A DNA stretch of 64,000 bases. It comes from Lichenibacterium dinghuense (GTDB taxonomy: Bacteria > Pseudomonadota > Alphaproteobacteria > Rhizobiales > Beijerinckiaceae). The stretch covers positions 5,795,501 to 5,859,500 of the forward strand of contig NZ_JAJLMN010000001.1 in the NCBI RefSeq assembly GCF_021730615.1, in the 5' to 3' direction. Below are positions 23,562 through 31,658 of this stretch, in pieces (within the stretch, counting starts at the first letter, position 1; each line of letters begins with the position of its first letter). Position numbers and translations under genes: made by a program. The notes beneath the pieces were generated by a model. That model saw only the letters and a program-made list of their open reading frames with translations. It made no database searches and had not been told where the DNA came from.

Positions 23562-24883
23562 TCGATCCGGCCGGGACCGCGACCACGTCCTGGGGCCGGG
23601 TGTCGCGCGCGCGGAGCCGCGTCGCCGAGCCGGCCCACCTCGACGACCTCGCCCGGGCCGTGCGGGCCGGCGACGCTCCCGTGCTGGCGCACGGCATGGG
23701 GCGCTCCTACGGCGACGTGTGCCTGAATGGCGGCGGGCACCTGCTCCGCACCGGGCGGCTCGACCGCATCGTGGCGGCCGACTGGTCGACCGGCGTGGTG
23801 CGCGCCGAGGCGGGGCTGACGATCGGCGGCCTCTTGTCCGTCTGCGTGCCGCGCGGCTGGTTCGTGCCGGTGACGCCCGGCACCAAGTTCGTCACCCTCG
23901 GCGGCGCCGTGGCCAACGACGTCCACGGCAAGAACCACCACGGCATGGGCACCTTCGGCTGCCACGTGCGCGCGCTCGGGCTCCTGCGCAGCGATGGCGA
24001 GACGGTCGAGGTCGGGCCTGAGGAGCGTCCGCACCTCTTCGCCGCGACGGTCGGCGGCCTCGGCCTCACCGGCGTGATCGCCTGGGTCGAGATCCAGCTC
24101 CAGCCCGTGCGGTCGAGCGACTTCAAGGCGCAGACGCTGCGCCTCCAGGACCTCGACGGCTTCTTCCGCGCCGCCGAGGACAGCCAGGACTGGCCCTACA
24201 CGGTCGCCTGGGTGGATTGCCTCGCCGCGGGCCGGCGCCTCGGGCGCGGCCTGTTCAACCGCGGCCGGCACGCGCCGGACGGCCCGCTGCTGCCCCACGC
24301 CGACCGGGCACGGCTGAAGGTGCCGCGCGACGCGCCCTCGGCGCTGCTCGGGCCGCTCACGGTGCGGCTCTTCAACGCCGCCTATTCGCGCCAGCCCGCC
24401 GGCGGCGAGCCGGCCCGCGTGCCCTACGGCAAGTTCCTGTACCCGCTCGACGGGATCACCGACTGGAACCGTCTCTACGGCGGCCGCGGCTTCTTCCAGC
24501 ATCAGTCGGTGGTGCCGACCGCCGCCGCGCCGCGCGCTCTGCAGAAGCTGCTCGAGCTCACCTCCTCCGAGGGCCAGGGCTCGTTCCTCGTCGTGCTGAA
24601 GATGTTCGGGCCGCGGCCCTCGCCCGGCATCCTGTCCTTCCCGCGCGAGGGCGCCACCTTCGCGCTCGACCTGCCGAACCGCGGGCCGGACACGCTGCGC
24701 CTGCTCCACCGCATGGCCGAGGTGGTGCTCGCGGCCGGGGGCCGGCTCTACCCCGCCAAGGATGCGACGATGACGGCCGAGCAGTTCCGCGCGGGTTTCC
24801 CGCGTTGGCGCGAGGTCGAGTCCTATCGCGACCCCGCCCTGTCGTCCGATTTCTGGCGGCGCGTCACCGGAGATCCCGCATGA
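23558..24883 (+). CDS. FAD-dependent DprE1-like oxidoreductase
   Basis: 441 residues. FAD-binding PCMH domain: HGMGRSYGDVCL near 45-56 and PGTKFVTLGGAVANDVHGKNHH near 107-128, followed by a C-terminal substrate domain with PYGKFLYPLDG and YPAKDA. These blocks match DprE1, which oxidises the 2'-hydroxyl of decaprenyl-phospho-ribose to a keto intermediate. GTG start at 23558 overlaps the prenyltransferase stop; the next gene overlaps it by ATGA. The chemical partner in two-step epimerisation would be the SDR that follows. The natural lipid substrate in this organism is inferred. Confidence 0.85.
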   Translation: MIDPAGTATTSWGRVSRARSRVAEPAHLDDLARAVRAGDAPVLAHGMGRSYGDVCLNGGGHLLRTGRLDRIVAADWSTGVVRAEAGLTIGGLLSVCVPRGWFVPVTPGTKFVTLGGAVANDVHGKNHHGMGTFGCHVRALGLLRSDGETVEVGPEERPHLFAATVGGLGLTGVIAWVEIQLQPVRSSDFKAQTLRLQDLDGFFRAAEDSQDWPYTVAWVDCLAAGRRLGRGLFNRGRHAPDGPLLPHADRARLKVPRDAPSALLGPLTVRLFNAAYSRQPAGGEPARVPYGKFLYPLDGITDWNRLYGGRGFFQHQSVVPTAAAPRALQKLLELTSSEGQGSFLVVLKMFGPRPSPGILSFPREGATFALDLPNRGPDTLRLLHRMAEVVLAAGGRLYPAKDATMTAEQFRAGFPRWREVESYRDPALSSDFWRRVTGDPA

Positions 24884-25659
24884 GTTCCCCCTCCCCCGCG
24901 TCGGCCGCCGCCGCGGGCAAGACCGTTCTCGTGCTCGGCGCCACCTCGGCCATCGCCAACGCCTTTGCGCGCCAGCGGGCCGCGGCGGGCGGCCGGCTGG
25001 TGCTGGTCGGCCGGCAGCAGGGGCGCCTCGACGGCATCGCGGCCGACCTCACGGCCCGCGGCGCCGCCGCGGTCGCCACGCTTGCGACCGACCTCGCCGA
25101 CATGGACGAGGCGGAGCCGCGCTTCGCCGACATGGTGGCCCGGCTCGGGCCGCCCGATGAGGTGCTGCTCGCCTACGGCGTGCTCGGCGAGCAGGCGGCG
25201 GCGCAGGACAGCGCCGACGAGACGCGCCGCCTGATCGACGTCAACTTCACCAGCGCGGCCCTCTGGCTGCAGCTCGCCGCCAAGCACCTCGTGGCGGACG
25301 GCCGCCCCCGTACGCTCGTGGTGATCGGCTCGGTGGCGGGCGACCGCGGCCGCCAGTCCAACTACGTCTACGGCGCCGCCAAGGCCGGGCTCGACGCCTT
25401 CGCCGAGGGGCTCGCCCACCGCCTGCACCGCACCAACGTCAGGGTCGTCACGGTCAAGCCCGGCTTCGTCGACACGCCGATGACGGCCCACCTCGACCGC
25501 TCGGGGCCGCTCTGGGCCAAGCCGGAGGCCATCGCGGGCGCGATCGACCGCGCCGTGTCGAAGGGGCAGCGCATCGTCTACGCGCCCTGGTTCTGGCGGC
25601 CCGTCATGACGGCGGTGCGCTTCGCCCCCCGCCCCCTCTTCTACAAGACCAAGCTTTGA
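24880..25659 (+). CDS. Short-chain dehydrogenase, DprE2-like
   Basis: 259 residues. NAD(P)-binding LGATSAIANAFAR near 19-31 (a variant of the GxxxGxG loop typical of this subfamily), NVNF-like VNFTS, catalytic Ser in VIGSVAGDRG and YxxxK in YVYGAAKAG. The C-terminus has VKPGFVDTPMT and a basic tail. It would reduce the keto intermediate made by the upstream flavoenzyme, completing ribose-to-arabinose epimerisation on the lipid carrier. Overlaps both neighbours by 4 bp, indicating one operon. Confidence 0.83.
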   Translation: MSSPSPASAAAAGKTVLVLGATSAIANAFARQRAAAGGRLVLVGRQQGRLDGIAADLTARGAAAVATLATDLADMDEAEPRFADMVARLGPPDEVLLAYGVLGEQAAAQDSADETRRLIDVNFTSAALWLQLAAKHLVADGRPRTLVVIGSVAGDRGRQSNYVYGAAKAGLDAFAEGLAHRLHRTNVRVVTVKPGFVDTPMTAHLDRSGPLWAKPEAIAGAIDRAVSKGQRIVYAPWFWRPVMTAVRFAPRPLFYKTKL

Positions 25660-26618
25660 GCCCCGTGACAGAAGCCAACACCTCCCCGCGCGGCCGGGTC
25701 GTCGTCACCGGCGCGGCCGGCCTCGTCGGGCAGAACCTCATCCCGCGGCTGAAGGCGCGCGGCTTCACCGACATCGTCGCGATCGACAAGCACCGCGCCA
25801 ACACGAAGATCTTGGCGGAGCTGCATCCGGACGTGCGCGTGGTGGAGGCGGACCTCAGCCGCGCCGGCGGCTGGGAGGACACGCTCGCGGGCGCCGACGC
25901 GCTGATCCAGCTCCACGCCCAGATCGGCGGGCTCGACGCCGCCGAGTTCGACGCCAACAACATCAGGAGCACCGAGCGCGTGCTGGCAGCCGCGGGCGCG
26001 GCCGGCATCGGCTACCTCGTGCACATCTCCTCGTCCGTGGTGAACTCGGCCGCGGTGGACCTCTACACCGAGACCAAGAAGCGCCAAGAGAAGCTGGTCG
26101 ACGCCAGCCCGATTCCCCACGTCGTGCTCAGGCCGACGCTGATGTTCGGCTGGTTCGACCGCAAGCACATCGGCTGGCTGGCCCGCTTCATGCGGAAAGT
26201 CCCGGTGTTCCCGATCCCGGGCGACGGCAAGTTCCGCCGCCAGCCGCTCTACGCCGGCGACTTCTGCTCGATCATCATGAGCAGCCTGGAGCGGCGGACG
26301 ACCGGCACCTACGACATCTCGGGCCTCACCACGCTCGACTACATCGACATGATGCGGATGGTGAGGACCGCGGCCGGCGCCAAGGCCAGGATCGTGACGA
26401 TCCCCTACGGCCTGTTCCGCCGCCTGCTGCTCACCTACGCCCTGGTCGACAAGAACCCGCCCTTCACGGCAAACCAGCTCGCCGCCCTCGCGACGCCGGA
26501 CCTCTTCGACGTCATCGACTGGCCGGGCATCTTCGGCGTGACGCCGACGCCGCTGGCCCAGGCCTTCCACGAAACCTTCAACGACCCGCGCTTCGCGTCG
26601 GTCGCGCTGGACTTCTAG
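25656..26618 (+). CDS. NAD-dependent epimerase/dehydratase
   Basis: 320 residues, extended SDR. VTGAAGLVGQNL (about 17-28) binds NAD; ISSSVVNS gives the Ser, and YTETKKRQE gives the YxxxK pair. The substrate-binding part has RPTLMFGWFDRKH and DGKFRRQPLYAGDF. TTG start at 25656 overlaps the DprE2-like stop; a GTG at 25665 is an alternative. Likely acts on a nucleotide or lipid-linked sugar in the same envelope-glycan pathway; the precise substrate cannot be read from sequence. Confidence 0.8.
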   Translation: MSPVTEANTSPRGRVVVTGAAGLVGQNLIPRLKARGFTDIVAIDKHRANTKILAELHPDVRVVEADLSRAGGWEDTLAGADALIQLHAQIGGLDAAEFDANNIRSTERVLAAAGAAGIGYLVHISSSVVNSAAVDLYTETKKRQEKLVDASPIPHVVLRPTLMFGWFDRKHIGWLARFMRKVPVFPIPGDGKFRRQPLYAGDFCSIIMSSLERRTTGTYDISGLTTLDYIDMMRMVRTAAGAKARIVTIPYGLFRRLLLTYALVDKNPPFTANQLAALATPDLFDVIDWPGIFGVTPTPLAQAFHETFNDPRFASVALDF

Positions 26619-26621
26619 AGC

Positions 26622-27938
26622 ATGAGAGTCGTCGTCGTCGGCGCGGGGGCCATGGGCCTCGCCGCCGCCTACCATGCAGCCAAGGCCGGCCACGCCGTCA
26701 CGGTCGTCGAGGCCGGACCGGAAGCCGGCGGCATGGCGGCGCATTTCGACTTCGGCGGGCTGTCGCTGGAGCGCTACTACCACTTCGTGTGCCGCACGGA
26801 CCGGCCGACATTCGACCTCATGGCGGAGCTGGGCCTCGGCGACCGCATGGTGTGGAAGCCGACCACCATGGGCTACTTCGTCGGCGGCGCGCTGCACAAG
26901 TGGGGCGACCCCGTCTCGCTGCTGCGCTTCCCCAAGCTCGACCTCCTGTCGAAGCTCCGCTACGGCGCGCTGATGTTCCTGTCCGCCAAGCGCCCGCGCT
27001 GGGATGCGCTGGAGAGGACCTCGGCCAAGGACTGGATCACGCGCTGGTGCGGGCGGGCCGTCTACGACCGGCTATGGCACCCGCTCTTCGCGCTGAAGTT
27101 CTACGAGCACGCGGACGACGTGTCGGCGGCCTGGATCTGGACGCGCATCCGGCGGCTCGGCAACTCGCGCCGCTCGATGATGCAGGAGGAGCTCGGCCAC
27201 ATCCGGGGCGGCACCGAGACGCTGATGGAGGCGCTGGTCGAGCGCATCCGCGCGCTCGGCGGCGAGGTGCGCCTCGGCGAGCCGGTTGAGGAGGTGGTGG
27301 TCGAGCGCGGCCGCGCCACGGGCGTGCGGACCGCGCAGGGCACGCTGCCGGCCGACGCCGTGATCTCCACCGTGCCGACCCCGCTCGTGTCGCGGATGAT
27401 CCCCGGCCTGCCGGCGGAGTCCAAGGCGCAGTACGACGCGATCCAGAACATCGGCGTCGCCTGCCTGGTGTTCAAGCTGCGCCGCCCGGTGACGCCGCAC
27501 TTCTGGGTCAACATCGTCGAGCCCGACGTGCCGATCCCGGGAATCATCGAGTTCTCGAACCTGCGCGACACCGGCGATACGGTGGTCTACGTGCCCTACT
27601 ACATGCCGACCACGAATCCGCGCTGGGGCTGGTCCGACGAGGCTCTGCTCGACGAGGCCTTCGCGGCAATCCGTCGCGTCAACCCGGCCATCACGGAAGC
27701 GGACCGCATCGATGGCCACGTGGCGCGGCTGCGCTACGCCCAGCCGATCTGCCCGCCCGGCTTCGCCGCGATGATCCCGCCCGTGCAGACGCCGGTGCGC
27801 GGCCTCCAGGTCGCCGACACATGCTTCTACTACCCCGAGGACCGCGGCATCTCGGAAAGCGTGCGCTTCGGCAAGATGATGGCCGACGCGCTGGGCCACA
27901 ACGTGCCGGAGCTCAGGGGCGACGCCGCCGCGGCGTGA
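26622..27938 (+). CDS. FAD-dependent oxidoreductase (protoporphyrinogen oxidase/UGM-like)
   Basis: 438 residues. Dinucleotide-binding VVGAGAMGLAAAYHAAKAGH at 4-23, VVEAG ending the second strand, and a substrate region with SLERYYHFVCRTD. The C-terminus has VADTCFYYPEDRGISESVRFG, the FAD ribityl-binding region. Such proteins recur in polysaccharide clusters beside epimerases and glycosyltransferases, where they act as sugar or isoprenoid oxidoreductases of unproven reaction. It starts 3 bp after the epimerase stop, and its 3' end overlaps the convergent gene by 26 bp. Confidence 0.8.
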   Translation: MRVVVVGAGAMGLAAAYHAAKAGHAVTVVEAGPEAGGMAAHFDFGGLSLERYYHFVCRTDRPTFDLMAELGLGDRMVWKPTTMGYFVGGALHKWGDPVSLLRFPKLDLLSKLRYGALMFLSAKRPRWDALERTSAKDWITRWCGRAVYDRLWHPLFALKFYEHADDVSAAWIWTRIRRLGNSRRSMMQEELGHIRGGTETLMEALVERIRALGGEVRLGEPVEEVVVERGRATGVRTAQGTLPADAVISTVPTPLVSRMIPGLPAESKAQYDAIQNIGVACLVFKLRRPVTPHFWVNIVEPDVPIPGIIEFSNLRDTGDTVVYVPYYMPTTNPRWGWSDEALLDEAFAAIRRVNPAITEADRIDGHVARLRYAQPICPPGFAAMIPPVQTPVRGLQVADTCFYYPEDRGISESVRFGKMMADALGHNVPELRGDAAAA

Positions 27939-28833
27939 CGGGCGCCCAGCGCGGCGGCTGGAACGGCCGCGGCGCATAGCCGAGGACCTCCAGCCCCTCG
28001 GCCACGTCGAACACGAGGTCCTGGTTCATGCGGGCGAAGACGGCGCTGCCGAAGCCCGTCTCGCGCACGATCCCGGCCCGCGCCGCGCAGGCGAAGGCGA
28101 AGCGGAGCCACGGCACCGGCAGGACGACGAAGCGGGGCGTCAGGCCCTGGCTCGCGAACACGCGCTCCGCCATGGCGCGGTAGGTTATCACCTCGCCGCC
28201 CGCGATGTCGAAGGCGCGGTCCCGCGCGCGGGGCTCGTCGAGGGCGCCGAGGATCGCCTCGGCGATGTCGTCGACGTGGATCGGCTGGCGCAGCCCGGAC
28301 GAGGGCCGCGCGATCGGCAGCACGCGGGCCCGGCGCACGAGCCGGATCATGCGCGCGACGTTGCGGTCCCCGTAGCCGTCGTAGACCAGCGTCGGGCGCA
28401 GCACCGTCCAGGCGACGCCGCGCCGCCCGCACCACTCCGCCAGCGCCGCCTCGGCGCGGGCGAGCTTCTCCGCGGTCGCCCGGTCGCGCGGGTCGTCGCT
28501 CTCCGCCTTGGAATGGAGGCTCGTCGAGCCGATGGCGACGATCGCGCGGGCGCCGGCGAGCCGGTCGAGCGAGGCGGCGAGCAGCGCCAGCGGCAGCACG
28601 CTGACCACGGCCGCGCCGGGCGGCACCCTCCAGTCCGTCTCCGCCTCGAAGTCGACGCGGGCGAAGCCGACGCCGGGCGGCAGCGCCACGTCGCGGCGCG
28701 CCACCGCGACCGTCTCGACTCCGGCCGCGGCGAGGCGCGGCAGCAGGCAGCCCGCGATGAGGTTGCTGGCGCCGAGCACCACCACCGGGCCGCGGGGCGG
28801 GCTCTTCGCTGTGGTCCTGGTCTCGCCGTCCAA
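27913..28833 (-). CDS. NAD-dependent epimerase/dehydratase, minus strand
   Basis: About 306 residues. VVLGASNLIAGCLLPRLAAAG near 17-37 is the nucleotide-binding loop. SVLPLALLA, IGSTSLHSKAES, RPTLVYDGYGDRN and LRQPIHVDDIAEAI follow extended-SDR order; a C-terminal hydrophobic stretch (VLPVPWLRFAFAC) is seen. A canonical YxxxK is not evident, so it may be an atypical member. The start is uncertain: TTG at 28833 was chosen because conserved sequence begins just after it; the frame is open further upstream. Convergent with, and overlapping, the flavoprotein gene; divergent from the dehydratase at 29018. Confidence 0.7.
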   Translation of the reverse strand: MDGETRTTAKSPPRGPVVVLGASNLIAGCLLPRLAAAGVETVAVARRDVALPPGVGFARVDFEAETDWRVPPGAAVVSVLPLALLAASLDRLAGARAIVAIGSTSLHSKAESDDPRDRATAEKLARAEAALAEWCGRRGVAWTVLRPTLVYDGYGDRNVARMIRLVRRARVLPIARPSSGLRQPIHVDDIAEAILGALDEPRARDRAFDIAGGEVITYRAMAERVFASQGLTPRFVVLPVPWLRFAFACAARAGIVRETGFGSAVFARMNQDLVFDVAEGLEVLGYAPRPFQPPRWAPVTPRRRRP

Positions 28834-29017
28834 CGCCGTCCGCCCCGCTCCCGCCGCCCGCGAAGGGCTCGATCCCGCGCCGTCTAGCCGCTGTCGCCGC
28901 GGCACGCCATCCCGCGCGGGCCGGCCCACGCCGGAACACGGGATGCTTTCGCTTCGGACTTCCGTTAAACCGGCCCTCGGCGCCCCGGCCGACCCGGGGG
29001 CACGGTGAAGGGGATCG

Positions 29018-31054
29018 ATGACGAACCGAAGTGCCACGCCGGCCCTGTCGCAGTTCCTGAAGCGGGGCATCATCATCGCTCACGACCTCGTGGCGACGGC
29101 GCTGAGTTTCGGCGGCTGCCTGATCCTGCGCTACCAGTTCTGGCAGCTGGCACCCATGTCCGACGAGATCGTCTGGATCATGCCCTTCTTCGTGGCGCTG
29201 GCCGCGGTGGTGTACCGCGTGTTCCCGCTCTACGCCTCGAAGTGGCGCTTCGCGTCCCTGCCGGACCTGTTCAACATCTTCAAGGCGGCGAGCCTGCTCG
29301 CCGTCATCATGCTGGTCGGCGACTACGTGCTGCTCGCCCGCGGCCTGACGCCCTGGCTGATGTTCGGCGAGAAGACGGTCGCGATCTATTGGCTGCTGCA
29401 GATGTTCCTGCTCGGCGGCCCGCGCCTCGCCTACCGTTATCTCAAATACGTCCAGTCCCGCCGCGCGGGCGACCGCGAGAGCGCCAGCTCCGTGGTGATC
29501 CTCGGCCGCGCCACCGAGGCCGAGGTAGTGCTGCGCGCGCTGGAGACCGGCCTGCGCCGGCGCTTCGTGGCCCGCGCCATCCTGTCGCCCCAGCGCACCG
29601 ACTACGGCACCTCGATCCGCAACGTGCCCGTGCTCGGCAACTACGCCGAGCTGGAGCGCGTCGTGGCCGAGGCGCAGGACGGCAACCAGCCGATCGCCCG
29701 CATCATCGTGGCGCCGAACGAGTTCGTCCCCGAGACTGAATCCGAACTCCTGCTCGCCACCGCCAACCGCCTCGGCATCCCCCTGTCGCGCATGCAGACC
29801 ATCGAGGAGGGCGCCACGGTCGCGGCGGCGCTGAAGCCCGTCAACATCGAGGACCTGCTGTTCCGCCCCAGCGTCGAGGTCGACCGCGCGATGCTGGCGG
29901 ATCTGCTCCACGGCAAGCGCGCCATCGTGACGGGCGGCGGCGGCTCCATCGGCTCGGAGATCTGCTCGCGCCTCATCGCCTTCGGCGTGTCGGACCTCCT
30001 CGTCCTCGATCACTCCGAGCCGGCGCTCTACAACGTCCTGGAGAGCCTCGCGCCGCTCTGCACCGGCGCCGTCACGCTCGCGGGCAAGATCGCCGACGTG
30101 CGCGACCGCGACCGGATCTTCGCCCTCTTCCGGGACTTCGAGCCCGACCTCGTTTTCCACGCGGCGGCGCTGAAGCAGGTCCCCTTCCTCGAGGTGGACT
30201 GGACCGAGGCCATCAAGACCAACGTCCTCGGCTCGGTCAACATCGCCGACGCGGCCGCCCAGACAGCGGCCGCCGCGGTGCTGATCTCGACCGACAAGGC
30301 CGTCGACCCCGTGTCGATCCTCGGCGCCACCAAGCGCTTCAGCGAGATCTACGCGCAGCTCTGCGACGCCGAGGCGACCGCCGCGGCGCGGCCCGTGCGG
30401 CTGCTGTCGGTGCGCTTCGGCAACGTGCTCGGCTCCGTCGGCTCCGTGGTGCCCCGCTTCAAGGCGCAGATCGAGCGCGGCGGCCCGGTCACGGTCACGC
30501 ATCCCGACATGGTGCGCTACTTCATGACGGTGCGCGAAGCCTGCGACCTCGTGCTGACGGCCTCGGCCCACGCGCTCGGGCGCCGCGGCGTCCAGTCCGA
30601 GCGCGCCTCCGTCTACGTGCTGAAGATGGGCCAGCCGGCCCGCATCGTCGACCTCGCCACCCGCATGATCCGCATGGCGGGCTTCGAGCCGGGGCGCGAC
30701 ATGGAGATCGTGTTCACCGGCGTGCGCAAGGGCGAGCGGCTGAACGAGTACCTCTTCACGGGCGACGAGCCCGTGCTCGACATCGGCGTCGACGGCGTCA
30801 CCGCGGCCCGCACGGTGGGCTACGACCGCGCCCGCATCGCGCGCTGGCTCGACACGCTGGCCGGCGCCGTCGCCTCCGGCAACCGCGCCGATGCCGACCG
30901 CGTCTTCGCCGAGGCCATCCCCTCCTTCGCCAAGCTCCTGCGCGAGCGCGCCGGCGGCGTGGTGGTCGACCTCCAGGCCGCGCGGGCGCTCGGCCCCGAG
31001 CGCGGCGCGCCCGCCGAGGGCGAGACCGGCCTCGCCGGCGCGGCGCGGACGTGA
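29018..31054 (+). CDS. CapD/FlaA1-like nucleotide-sugar dehydratase, membrane-anchored
   Basis: 678 residues. Four membrane segments in the first ~140 residues, a CoA-binding-like/NAD domain (about 150-280), then the SDR catalytic domain: VTGGGGSIGSEI (about 306-317), HAAALKQVPFLE, LISTDKAVDP (about 424) and GATKRFSE. This is the WbpM/CapD layout: 4,6-dehydration (or 5-epimerisation) of UDP-GlcNAc at the inner membrane, an early step in capsule or O-antigen sugar synthesis. The Tyr of the usual YxxxK is replaced in the GATKR motif, as is normal for this family. Confidence 0.9.
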   Translation: MTNRSATPALSQFLKRGIIIAHDLVATALSFGGCLILRYQFWQLAPMSDEIVWIMPFFVALAAVVYRVFPLYASKWRFASLPDLFNIFKAASLLAVIMLVGDYVLLARGLTPWLMFGEKTVAIYWLLQMFLLGGPRLAYRYLKYVQSRRAGDRESASSVVILGRATEAEVVLRALETGLRRRFVARAILSPQRTDYGTSIRNVPVLGNYAELERVVAEAQDGNQPIARIIVAPNEFVPETESELLLATANRLGIPLSRMQTIEEGATVAAALKPVNIEDLLFRPSVEVDRAMLADLLHGKRAIVTGGGGSIGSEICSRLIAFGVSDLLVLDHSEPALYNVLESLAPLCTGAVTLAGKIADVRDRDRIFALFRDFEPDLVFHAAALKQVPFLEVDWTEAIKTNVLGSVNIADAAAQTAAAAVLISTDKAVDPVSILGATKRFSEIYAQLCDAEATAAARPVRLLSVRFGNVLGSVGSVVPRFKAQIERGGPVTVTHPDMVRYFMTVREACDLVLTASAHALGRRGVQSERASVYVLKMGQPARIVDLATRMIRMAGFEPGRDMEIVFTGVRKGERLNEYLFTGDEPVLDIGVDGVTAARTVGYDRARIARWLDTLAGAVASGNRADADRVFAEAIPSFAKLLRERAGGVVVDLQAARALGPERGAPAEGETGLAGAART

Positions 31055-31171
31055 TGTTTGTCCACAGCGGAATGTCGTTCCGTGTTGCGCGCCGGCAACC
31101 TTTAAGAAATCTGTGTGTGCGACCGTGTCGCGTGAGCCCGGACCCGTCCGGGAGATGACGGGAGCCGCACC

Positions 31172-31597
31172 ATGAACCGCCGATCGCTGGCCCGGCGCCT
31201 GCGCCGCCCCGAGACCCGCCGCTTCCTCGCCTTCCTGCTGACGGGCGGCCTCGCCGCCGCCGTCAACGTCGCGAGCCGCGTCGTCTTCGACCTCGTGATG
31301 CCCTACGAGGCCGCCGTCGTGGTGGCCTATCTCGTCGGCATGACCACGGCCTTCTTCCTGGCCCGGCTGTTCGTGTTCGAAGCGTCGGGGCGCAGCCTCC
31401 ACGTCGAATACGGCCGCTTCGCCCTCGTCAACGTCGCGGCGCTGATGCAGGTGCTCGTCGTCAGCGTCGGCCTCGCCAAGCTGGCGTTCCCGGCCGTCGG
31501 CCTGCACTGGAACGCGGAGCTCATCGCCCACATCGTCGGCGTGCTGAGCCCCGTGCTGGTCAGCTACCAGGGCCACAAGCGCTTCTCCTTCGCTTGA
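31172..31597 (+). CDS. GtrA-family membrane protein
   Basis: 141 residues with four predicted membrane segments (about 20-38, 44-66, 83-108, 115-135) and the GtrA pattern RFLAFLLTGGLAAAVN at the N-terminus and SYQGHKRFSF at the C-terminus. GtrA proteins are thought to move polyprenyl-phosphate-linked sugars across the inner membrane, which fits the lipid-sugar genes upstream and the glycosyltransferase downstream. ATG at 31172. Confidence 0.88.
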   Translation: MNRRSLARRLRRPETRRFLAFLLTGGLAAAVNVASRVVFDLVMPYEAAVVVAYLVGMTTAFFLARLFVFEASGRSLHVEYGRFALVNVAALMQVLVVSVGLAKLAFPAVGLHWNAELIAHIVGVLSPVLVSYQGHKRFSFA

Positions 31598-31658
31598 CGG
31601 CCCGTCCGGCGTCGGCTTTCTGCCCCTCTCCGATGGGGATGGGGCGGGCCGGGGCACG

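Noticed and set aside
27830-31657. A 1275-codon minus-strand frame
   Set aside because: Antisense shadow of the CapD-like and GtrA genes; its final part even overlaps three real genes and shows no domain.
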